From the NCBI GenBank assembly GCA_016717595.1, contig JADKFE010000004.1, positions 62,001 to 126,000 of the forward strand: DNA of 64,000 bases, read 5' to 3'. The notes below the pieces were generated by a model. That model had not been told where the DNA came from, did not search any database, and worked only from the letters and a program-made list of their open reading frames with translations. The translations under genes were made by a program, and so were the position numbers. Origin of the DNA: Deltaproteobacteria bacterium. GTDB lineage: Bacteria; Myxococcota_A; UBA796; CAJQPC01. Of the stretch, positions 8,848-16,092 are shown one piece after another; within the stretch, counting starts at the first letter, position 1; every line of letters starts with the position of its first letter.

Positions 8848-10376
8848 GCGAGGGCGCGTCCCAGGCCCACGCCGACGCCGCCGAGGTCGCCCAAGGCTCG
8901 GGCGTGGTGCTGGGCGCGAACCTCATCAACCGCGCCGTGCGGCTGGTGAACAACTGGTTCTTGGCCGGCGCCTTGGGCCCGCTGGCGTACGGCCTGTACG
9001 AGCTCGCCCGCACCGTCGTCACCATCTTGGCGTCCTTCGCGCCGCTTGGCACCGACAAGGGCGTGGTGCTCTACGGCGCGCGTTACGACGCCGCCAAAGA
9101 CGCCGCCGGGCTCAAGGGCACCGCCGTCGCCACCTTGGCGGTGAGCCTCGGCGCCGGCCTCGCGCTGACCGCGCTCTGCGCTGTGGGCCTCACGCTCTTC
9201 GACGCCGACGCCCACACCCCCGGCCTCAGCCGCGCGATGTGGCTGTGCCTGCCCGCCGTGCCCATCTGGAGCCTCTTGCTCGGCGTGGTGGGCCTGTTGC
9301 GTGGCCTCAAGGACATGCGCGGGCAGTCCATCGCCTACCTCGTCGTGCTGCCCGTGGGCATGATGCTCACGTCCTTGGCCGCCGTGGCCTTGGGCTGGGG
9401 CCTCGACGGGGTGATCCTGGGCTTCGTGGCGTCAAACGCCTTGGCCTTGCTCATGGCCCTGCGTGTGGCCTGGCGCCGCCTGCGCCCCACCTGGCGCCAG
9501 CCCGCGCCGCCGCGCCTGGAGTGGGGCACCCTCCTGCGCTTCTCCGTGCCCGAGGGGGTCAGCAGCACCCTGTTTCGGCTCAACCAGTGGACCGACACCT
9601 TGATGGTGGCGGCCATGGCCGGGGCGGCGGATCTGGGGCTCTACCGGGTGGCCGTCTCGTTGGCGATGGTGGGTGAGCTGCCCGGCGTAGCGATCAACAC
9701 CATGTTTCAGCCCGTGGTGGCCGCGCTGTTTGTGGAGCAAGACCAGGCCCGGCTCAACGCCGTGGTGCGCACGGTGACCCGCTGGCTGATCCTCTTGGCC
9801 GCCCCGGTGTACCTGCCGGTGATCATCGCCCAGGACCTCATCATCGCCGTGTACGACGACGCCTATGCCGGGGCGGCGAGCTCCTTGGCCCTGCTCATGG
9901 CGGGGCAGGCCGTGTTTGTGGTGTGTACGCCCGTGGCGGCGTTGATCCCCATGAGCGGGCGCTCACGGCTGAACCTGATCAACGGCCTCGCGGCGGCGGC
10001 GCTCAACGTGGGGCTGAACGCGCTGTTGATCCCGCGGTTTGGGGTGATGGGGGCCTCGGCGGCGACGGCGACCTCGCTGATCTTGTGGTCGGTCGCGCGG
10101 GTGGTGCAGGTCAAGTACCTGCTGGGGTGCCAGGCGTTCACCGCGCGGAGCCTCGGGCTGGGGGCCGTGGTGGTGGGGCTCGCGGTGGGTGGGCGGCTTT
10201 GGGCGCAGGAGCTGGGGCTGTGGGCGCAGGGGGCGGTCGCGGTTGGGGCGACGCTGGTGTTTGTGGCGGTGGCGGCGCGGTTTGGGGTGGAGGCTGGGGA
10301 TGAGGCGCTGGTGGGGCCGGCTTGGGGGCGGGTGAAGAAGAAGCTGGGGCGGTTGGGGGGGCGGTTGGGGCGTTAA
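8844..10376 (+). CDS. Polysaccharide flippase (Wzx-like, MOP superfamily)
   Basis: This 510-residue protein has about 14 predicted transmembrane helices and the overall pattern of polysaccharide transporters, with a first-helix region LGANLINRAVRLVNNWFLAGALGP. Members flip undecaprenyl-linked repeat units across the inner membrane. The start overlaps the sulfotransferase stop (ATGA), which indicates coupled translation. The last 30 residues are Lys/Arg/Gly-rich and soluble. Its stop codon interlocks with the stop of the opposite ptuB-like gene (TTAA at 10373-10376), so the defence genes abut the polysaccharide locus directly. Confidence 0.85.
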   Translation: MSEGASQAHADAAEVAQGSGVVLGANLINRAVRLVNNWFLAGALGPLAYGLYELARTVVTILASFAPLGTDKGVVLYGARYDAAKDAAGLKGTAVATLAVSLGAGLALTALCAVGLTLFDADAHTPGLSRAMWLCLPAVPIWSLLLGVVGLLRGLKDMRGQSIAYLVVLPVGMMLTSLAAVALGWGLDGVILGFVASNALALLMALRVAWRRLRPTWRQPAPPRLEWGTLLRFSVPEGVSSTLFRLNQWTDTLMVAAMAGAADLGLYRVAVSLAMVGELPGVAINTMFQPVVAALFVEQDQARLNAVVRTVTRWLILLAAPVYLPVIIAQDLIIAVYDDAYAGAASSLALLMAGQAVFVVCTPVAALIPMSGRSRLNLINGLAAAALNVGLNALLIPRFGVMGASAATATSLILWSVARVVQVKYLLGCQAFTARSLGLGAVVVGLAVGGRLWAQELGLWAQGAVAVGATLVFVAVAARFGVEAGDEALVGPAWGRVKKKLGRLGGRLGR

Positions 10377-11143
10377 CGGGGCTGATGCGCTGGCGATCGG
10401 GCGGGGATGGCACGGAGCTCGTCAAAACGTGCGGAGAGCGCGGGCCATTGGGTGGCGACGGCCGTGATGAGGGGCTGATGCGCGGGGTCCAGAAGGAGCT
10501 GGCGGATCACGGCGAGGTGTGGGCTGCGGGGGGCGATCAGCTCCGTGAGAAAACTTGCACCTCGCTCGGCCAAGGGTTCCTGCGGCAGCGAGAGAAGGTC
10601 CAGCAGGAGGATGATCTCTACGAAGAGCCTGTGGCGCGCATCAGAGAGCGCCTGGCGATCGAGGTGAAAAGCGATGACTGTTTTCTCTCCACGATGCCGT
10701 ACACCCTCCTGCCGATTCACAAACACGGATAACCCCGTGACCGAGTCGTAGCGGATGTGCTCCTCGGGAGTGTCTACGGTTGGATCAAGGAGCGCAGCGC
10801 CTCCGTCCACCGCGGCGGGGTTGAACGGATCCAGATCGATCTTGTTGTGATTGCAGTCGCCACAGATCAGGAGGAGGTTGCTCCACAGGTAGGTGCGCTC
10901 GGGGTAGATCGACTTCGGGCAGAAGTGCTCGATTTGTTCGGCGCCAGGGCGCTCACACATCGCACATTTTCCGTGAAACATCGCCTGAAGCCTGCTGATC
11001 ACCTCAGCGCTCGCGGCCTTCTTTGTCGCCGCTGTGCCAACCGCAGGTGTACGAAAGCCCGACCAGACCGCGCCGGTCCGAGTAAGCCTTTCTAGCTCAG
11101 CCAAGGTCGTCGAGCTCAATGGCCGCCGCTCAACGGGAATCAC
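10373..11143 (-). CDS. ptuB: PtuB-like HNH endonuclease of a Septu-type defence pair
   Basis: The 256-residue protein carries a compact HNH zinc-finger nuclease centre at residues ~60-100: CAMCE, then IEHFCPKS, then WSNLLLICGDCNHNK. The paired CxxC elements would bind structural zinc, and the His in HF and the Asn/His in CNHNK are the expected catalytic residues. This arrangement matches PtuB and the retron-associated HNH family. The start overlaps the end of the ATPase gene by 4 bp (ATGA), the usual ptuA-ptuB order. In Septu, the PtuA ATPase and the PtuB nuclease form one anti-phage complex. No reverse transcriptase or ncRNA of a retron is seen nearby. Assignment rests on motif and partner, so other ATPase-HNH pairs remain possible. 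Confidence 0.8.
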   Translation of the reverse strand: MIPVERRPLSSTTLAELERLTRTGAVWSGFRTPAVGTAATKKAASAEVISRLQAMFHGKCAMCERPGAEQIEHFCPKSIYPERTYLWSNLLLICGDCNHNKIDLDPFNPAAVDGGAALLDPTVDTPEEHIRYDSVTGLSVFVNRQEGVRHRGEKTVIAFHLDRQALSDARHRLFVEIILLLDLLSLPQEPLAERGASFLTELIAPRSPHLAVIRQLLLDPAHQPLITAVATQWPALSARFDELRAIPARSPAHQPR

Positions 11144-12542
11144 CGTCCGCCCCCGCGCAGAAGCGCCCAGGCGCGGTCCATCAGCTCCCGATCGCGGAGA
11201 TCTTCGCCGCTGCGTCGAAGGCGTAAGTTGAGCTCGTCCCCGAGGGCCAGAAGCTCCCGCTCCTCGTCCGGGCTGCGGCTCACTTGGCTCAAGAGGGCCT
11301 GACGGCGCAGCATCTTGGCTTCTGTGTCTGTGTCGCGTGTGGAGGGCAGGTCGAACAGCTCGCTGAGCAAGAGCTGATCAGCGGTCTGTCCTTCGGGGTC
11401 CATCTGAACCTGCTCGACGGTGACCTTGCCCCCGTCCGAGCGCAGTCGGAACAGGCCGTTGGGGGTCGCCGATTGGGCGATGAAGGGGCTGTGGGTGGTG
11501 ACGATGAACTGCACACGAGGGAACACGGCGCGGAGCTTGTCGCCGAGGCGGCGCTGCCAGCTTGGGTGTAGGTGAACGTCGGCCTCGTCGATGAGCACGA
11601 CGCCCTCCAGCGTGTCCAGGGCGTCGAGCGGGTCCGCCGCGCCTTCAGCCATCCCCACCCCGGAGAGGTGAAGGTGCGCGAGCATGTCCAAGATGAGGCT
11701 CAGGAAGCTGCGGAAGCCGTCGGAGAGGCTGTCTAGGGTGACCTGTGCGCCTTGGCGATCGGCGTAAAGGACCTCGCTCGGCCTGACCTGAGCCACGCTC
11801 AGCCCCTCTGACTCCAGCAGGGAGTTGAGGAGAGAGGTTAAACGCGCCCGACGCTTCCGAAACACCGCGCGATTGGTCTCTGGCTGAGTTGGATCGTTCT
11901 CAGCGTTCAGGAGCGAGCAGAGGAGATGCTCACCATCAAATAGTAGCGCGGAGGTATCGAACAGCGTGGCGTGACGAGCTCGTTCTCGTGGCCGGCTCGG
12001 CGACAGCTTTCTCATCGCCCCACCCCGCTCACGAATGACACGACGCGGGCCGTAACCGAGGCCACACAAGGGGAGAAACGGCGTGACCGACCAGGGGCCA
12101 CCTCCATAGAACTGTGCTGGGGGCTGTCCCTTAATCGTGAGGTCATCGTCTCCACCAGCGTCGCCTGATGCCGAACCATCACCTGTAGGAATCCAGCCCC
12201 CTCCACCCGACGCCCCGACGCCTTGGTTCGGGGTGCCTTGTCCAGACCGCCGAACAGTCCAACAATACGCAACTCCACAAAGCTCAGGCTCGGCTCAATC
12301 TCCACCCTCTCCGCGCCATGCCGCACCCAGCGCGCCCGCTCCTCGGTGGTCAAGAGCTCTTGGCCCGTCCGCGGCCCCACGATCCCCAACGACATCGCCT
12401 GCAGCAACGACGACTTGCCCAGCCCGTTCTCCCCGAGGAGCACGAACCAGCCCGCGCAGCCGCCCCGCTCATCCCGAGGGAACTCCAGCGCGACATCCTC
12501 AAAACACTTGAGGTTCTTGATGCGGATCTTGGTGAGGTACAT
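11140..12542 (-). pseudogene. ptuA: PtuA-like ATPase of the Septu pair, interrupted by a frameshift
   Basis: Two overlapping frames together form one SMC/ABC-type ATPase of about 467 residues. The N-terminal frame (12012-12542) begins YLTKIRIKNLKCFEDV and has Walker A GENGLGKSSLL. The C-terminal frame (11140-12069 and open further upstream) has FYGGGPWSV, GLGYGPRR, the signature-like SLSDGFRSFLSL, Walker B GVVLIDEADVHLHP and the H-loop TTHSPFIAQ. The frames join with a net loss of one base, somewhere between about 12107 and 12300. Candidate sites are the five-base G/C runs at 12119-12123 and 12197-12201. As read, no full-length ATPase would be made. It could be a sequencing error, true decay, or less likely -1 recoding. 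Confidence 0.8.
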
Positions 12543-12576
12543 CGGGGGTCAGCACCAGGCGGTTGGGAGCGTGTTG

Positions 12577-12604
12577 ATTATCATCCACCTCACCCCCCCA
12601 CCAA
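12577..12604 (-). promoter_or_regulatory. Candidate promoter for the Septu operon
   Basis: On the minus strand TTGGTG (12599-12604) is followed by a 16-bp spacer and GATAAT (12577-12582), five of six bases of the -10 consensus. It lies about 35 bp before the ptuA ATG, in a locally AT-richer patch, and overlaps the 3' end of the upstream gene. Consensus matching by eye only. Confidence 0.35.
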
Positions 12605-13057
12605 CAACGCCCCCATCGCCACCGGCCCCAGGCGCTCCTGCCGCCGCAGCACCGCGGCCTCGTACACCTCGGGCTCGGCCAAGCTCGCGCTCGGCGGCAA
12701 GAGGTCGGTGAACAGCACCGCGTCCCCGCCCGGGAGCACGGTGAGGCCGGTCACCGCGCTCTCGTAGGGCCAGGTCAAGCAGGCGCCGAGGCTGTCCATC
12801 GCCGCGCTGCCCGCGCCGTGGGCCCACATCAGGCAGGGCGCCTCGCCGCAGTCGACCACCCAGGTGAGCTGCGAGAGCTCCGGGCAGTCCTCGCGGGCCT
12901 GGGCCAAGGCGGCCAACACCTCGGCGGGCGGCGGGGTGAGCGCCGCGGGCGCCACGTCCGGCGGCGCCTCCTCACCCCCGACGCGCGGCCCGGCGAGCAG
13001 GCCCACCAACAAGCCGACGACGGCGCCGAAGATCAGAGACGGCCAGTGGGGGCGCAC
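12590..13057 (-). CDS. Hypothetical membrane-anchored protein
   Basis: This 155-residue protein has an N-terminal hydrophobic helix (residues ~7-25, SLIFGAVVGLLVGLLAG) and then a Pro/Ala-rich linker. A periplasmic domain of about 100 residues follows, with three cysteines (EDCPEL, VVDCGEAPCLMW), two of which could form a disulfide. No enzyme motif is recognised. It is divergent from the phosphodiesterase gene, with about 150 bp between the starts, and ends about 47 bp before ptuA, transcribed in the same direction. It could therefore read through into the defence pair. Function unknown. Confidence 0.65.
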   Translation of the reverse strand: MRPHWPSLIFGAVVGLLVGLLAGPRVGGEEAPPDVAPAALTPPPAEVLAALAQAREDCPELSQLTWVVDCGEAPCLMWAHGAGSAAMDSLGACLTWPYESAVTGLTVLPGGDAVLFTDLLPPSASLAEPEVYEAAVLRRQERLGPVAMGALLVGG

Positions 13058-13210
13058 GGGGGACCTCGGTGGGTGCCGCTCCTTGTCACCGAGCCGGGCG
13101 CGCCGCGCAAGCCGCTCGGCGGAGTCTCGCGGCGCCCATCCCCTCCCCGGCCTCGCCGGTTAGGTGATCCACGCCGCGCGCGCCGGGCTCTGTCGCCCCG
13201 AGGAAGGTTC

Positions 13211-15142
13211 ATGTCTCCACCCCGCCTGCTCTCCTTCGCCACCGCCCTGGGCGCCGCTGTCGGCGTGATGTGGTGGGCGCTCTACGACCCGCGGGCCCTG
13301 CCGCTCGGCCTCTTGCTCGGCGTACACGCCCTCGCCGGGCTCGTCTTGGGCGGCCTCGCCCTCGCCCTGCGCGCGCCGGGGGCGCTGGGGGTGACCGCCG
13401 CCGTCGTCTTGGGCCTGATCATCGCCCCGGCGAGCTTCGCCCCCGCCCAGCAGGCCGGGCTCATCGGCGGCAAGACGGGCTTCGTCGCCATCGTGCTCGG
13501 CTGCGGCGCCTTGACCTTGGCCGGGCTCGGCATCGGCGCCCTGGTGAACGTCGGTCGCCGCGGCGTCGCCTTCGCCTTGGCCGCCCTCTATGTGCCCCTG
13601 GGCCTCGGCCTGCACCAGCTCGGCGTCGCCCGCGCCCCGGTGAGCCGCTTCCCCACCGCCATGACCGCGCCCAGCTTCCCCCGGCCCCGCACCCTCGTCT
13701 ACGGCATCGACGGCGCCGATTTTCGGGTGATCGACCCGATGATCGCCCGGGGTGAGCTGCCCAACCTCAAGGCCCTGATCGACCGCGGGGCCCACGGTGA
13801 GCTCATCGCCCCCGAGCCTTTGGCCTCGCCGGTGGTGTGGACGACCATCTTCACCGGCCAGCTCCCCAAGACCCACGGTCTCACCGACTGGCTCGTCTCC
13901 GACGCCCGCAGCCGCGTCGTGCCGACGCTGTGGGAGATCTTCTCGGCGAACGACGCGCGCTCCGTCGTGGTGAACGTGCCCGGCTCGTGGCCTCCCCACG
14001 CCGTGCCCGGGGCCCAGGTGCTCGCCGGGTTCCCTTTGCCGGGCTTGGGCGGCGCCGACAAGGGCCACCTCACCGGCCTGTTCTTGACCAGCGGCGACGA
14101 CACCAGCGGTGCGGTCACCACCCGCGCCCTTGAGCCCCAAGGAGACGCCTGGACAGGCGTGGTGAAGGTCGCCGCGCCGGAGCTTGGCGGCGCCGTGCCC
14201 ACCCTCACCCACGCCGTCCTCGACGCCTTGGCCCGCGAACACCTCATCCCCGTCGCGGGGGTTGAGCTGGCCCTGACCTTCCGCCGCGAAGGCGACGCCC
14301 TGCACATCAGCGGCGCGTTTGATGAGAGCCCGGTGATTGTGCAGGCCGGGGACTGGTCGCCTTGGCTCACCACCCGGGCGGGCGACGCTGACGCGGTGTT
14401 CCGCGTACACGCCACTGAGGTCACCGAGACTGTGCGGGTGTTCGTGAGCCCCACCTTCGCCTCGCCCACCAAACCCCGGCACCCCTTCGCCGTGGGCCTC
14501 AGCGACACCCGCGCCCTGACGCCCGGCGGCGACCCCTACATCGTCGAGGGCCTGGGCTGGACGGCGCACCGCGACCCCCGCGTGGCCCCGCGTGTGCCGG
14601 AGATGGTGCTGGACGTACAACAAACCCAGCTCGACGCCGCGCGCACGCTGGTGCAAGGCCAGCTCGACGCGGGCCTGCCGCCGCACCTCACCGCCGTCGT
14701 GTTCACCGCCACGGATCGCCTCCAGCACAGCTTCTGGCACCTGCACGAGCCCTCGGCCTACCCCGGCTTCACCGCCGCGCCCGGCACAGAGGGCCAAGAC
14801 GTGATCGAGCGCGCCTACCGTGAGGCCGACGCCGGTCTGGGTGAGCTGTTGGCCCAGCTCGGCCCCGAGACCTTGGTGTTTGTGGTGAGTGACCACGGCG
14901 CGGACATCGCCGATGGCAAGGTGGAGCACGGCGAGGCCGGTCACCGCGCCCAGGGCGTGTGGTTCGCCGCCGGTCCGGGGGTGTCCCCCAACACCACCCG
15001 GCAGACGATGAACGCTGAAGACGTGGTGCCTACGCTCTTGCGCTGTGTCGGGGCGCCAGGGGCGCAGGACTTCGACGGCAAAGCCCGGGAGTTTGTGTGC
15101 CCTGGGGTGAGCGCGCGCCGGAGGCCATTCCGACGTACCTGA
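13211..15142 (+). CDS. Membrane-bound alkaline phosphatase-superfamily phosphodiesterase, frameshifted near the C-terminus
   Basis: The ATG at 13211 follows an AGGAAGG ribosome site. The first ~135 residues hold about five transmembrane helices. A type I phosphodiesterase/nucleotide pyrophosphatase domain follows, starting YGIDGADFRVIDPMIARGELPNL, with the nucleophile region SPVVWTTIFTG (Thr or Ser), TDRLQHSFWHLH and VVSDHGAD providing metal ligands. Such enzymes hydrolyse phosphodiester or sulfate ester bonds outside the membrane. After REFVCPG the frame ends at 15142. In the neighbouring frame the sequence continues with RAPEAIPTYLKEAG and EQQDQIQALGYMEDD, the usual ending of this family, to a TGA at 15282. 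One G lost from the run at 15104-15107 would explain this. Confidence 0.85.
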   Translation: MSPPRLLSFATALGAAVGVMWWALYDPRALPLGLLLGVHALAGLVLGGLALALRAPGALGVTAAVVLGLIIAPASFAPAQQAGLIGGKTGFVAIVLGCGALTLAGLGIGALVNVGRRGVAFALAALYVPLGLGLHQLGVARAPVSRFPTAMTAPSFPRPRTLVYGIDGADFRVIDPMIARGELPNLKALIDRGAHGELIAPEPLASPVVWTTIFTGQLPKTHGLTDWLVSDARSRVVPTLWEIFSANDARSVVVNVPGSWPPHAVPGAQVLAGFPLPGLGGADKGHLTGLFLTSGDDTSGAVTTRALEPQGDAWTGVVKVAAPELGGAVPTLTHAVLDALAREHLIPVAGVELALTFRREGDALHISGAFDESPVIVQAGDWSPWLTTRAGDADAVFRVHATEVTETVRVFVSPTFASPTKPRHPFAVGLSDTRALTPGGDPYIVEGLGWTAHRDPRVAPRVPEMVLDVQQTQLDAARTLVQGQLDAGLPPHLTAVVFTATDRLQHSFWHLHEPSAYPGFTAAPGTEGQDVIERAYREADAGLGELLAQLGPETLVFVVSDHGADIADGKVEHGEAGHRAQGVWFAAGPGVSPNTTRQTMNAEDVVPTLLRCVGAPGAQDFDGKAREFVCPGVSARRRPFRRT

Positions 15143-15282
15143 AGGAGGCCGGGAGCGGTCGGCAGGACGTGGGGCAAGAACAACAAGACCAGATTCAGGC
15201 CTTGGGGTACATGGAGGACGATGAGACGCAGGCCGCGCCGACGCCAGAGGCCGCGCCGAGCGGCGGCTGCGGGGGTTGGTGA

Positions 15283-16092
15283 AGGGCGGGCCACCCGGCG
15301 AAGCGCCATGGGATACGCTCCGGGTGAGGGTACGACACCATGAACCACGGCTTCACCCTACCCTTCAGGGGCCTCCTCGCCTGCAGCGAGCGCCGAGGCG
15401 CGCTGTGGGATGACCTCGTCCCGCCTGTCGCTGAGAGCGCGGCCAACGCCGGATCAGGTCTGCATGCCCGCTCGACAACTTTGGCAGAACCCACATCCAG
15501 GCATGGATCCCAGCTCTGCAACTTTGGCAGAACCCACATCCAGGCATGGATCCCAACTCTGCAACTTTGGCAGAACCCACATCCAGGCATGGATCCCAAC
15601 TCTGCAACTTTGGCAGAACCCACATCCAGGCATGGATCCGGGTTCTGCACATTCTGCAGAGCAGGCCACCAGACCTGATCCAGCCTCCGCCACGTTCTGC
15701 CGAGCCCTCCTGAGGCCCAAACCGACCGATCGCCTCCGCGCGCCTCTGCCCCTCAACACCCCACCGGTCCGCCCGCCGCCTCCTCACGACAGGCCCCAAA
15801 GGCTCTTGACCCCAAAGGCCAAACCTCTTCGCCTGACCGCCAGGGCCCCCACCGTCACCGCACCCCTGCCCGATCCCGCGGGCCACCACAAGAGGACGCG
15901 CCGGGCCTCCCCGGACAGAACAAGCGTCCTGCCTAAATCCTCTGCCCGCCCGATCTGATGATTCACCCCTCAGACCTCAACATAGCTTCTACACCCTCTG
16001 CCACCTGATCAATCACGCCTGATTCAGCCTGCGCCCCTCCCTCGCCCAACGGCAGGCAGCCCCGCACCCCAAGGAGTTACTCTCCCGGCGTG
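15283..16092. other. Gene-free stretch containing the 43-bp repeat array
   Basis: No convincing gene is seen in these 810 bp. Several open frames run through the tandem array (15476-15647), but the 43-bp period shifts the frame at every unit, and the frames start or end in unrelated sequence. The part from 15660 to 16060 is C-rich on the plus strand, without start/ribosome-site pairs or codon pattern. An AAGGAG lies about 20 bp before the regulator start at 16093. Confidence 0.6.
15476..15647. repeat. Four tandem copies of a 43-bp repeat with internal inverted repeats
   Basis: Units start at 15476, 15519, 15562 and 15605. Units 2 and 3 are identical; unit 1 differs by one base near its end (CAGCTCTG for CAACTCTG) and unit 4 diverges in its last few bases. 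Each unit has ATCCA-GGCA-TGGAT, a 5-bp stem with a 4-base loop, and each internal junction has TCTGC-AACTTTG-GCAGA. Units are contiguous with no spacers. The array lies about 450 bp upstream of the STAND regulator gene. Confidence 0.9.

Noticed and set aside
12012..12300. Programmed -1 frameshifting in ptuA
   Set aside because: The direction of the shift would fit, but I see no convincing slippery heptamer with a following pseudoknot, and other unrelated genes in the window carry similar one-base indels.
15476..15647. CRISPR array
   Set aside because: The 43-bp units are directly contiguous, with no variable spacers and no cas genes in the window.
15195..15889. Protein-coding genes spanning the 43-bp repeats (either strand)
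   Set aside because: The period is not a multiple of three, so each unit is read in a new frame, and the flanks are unrelated; open frames arise only because the unit lacks stops.
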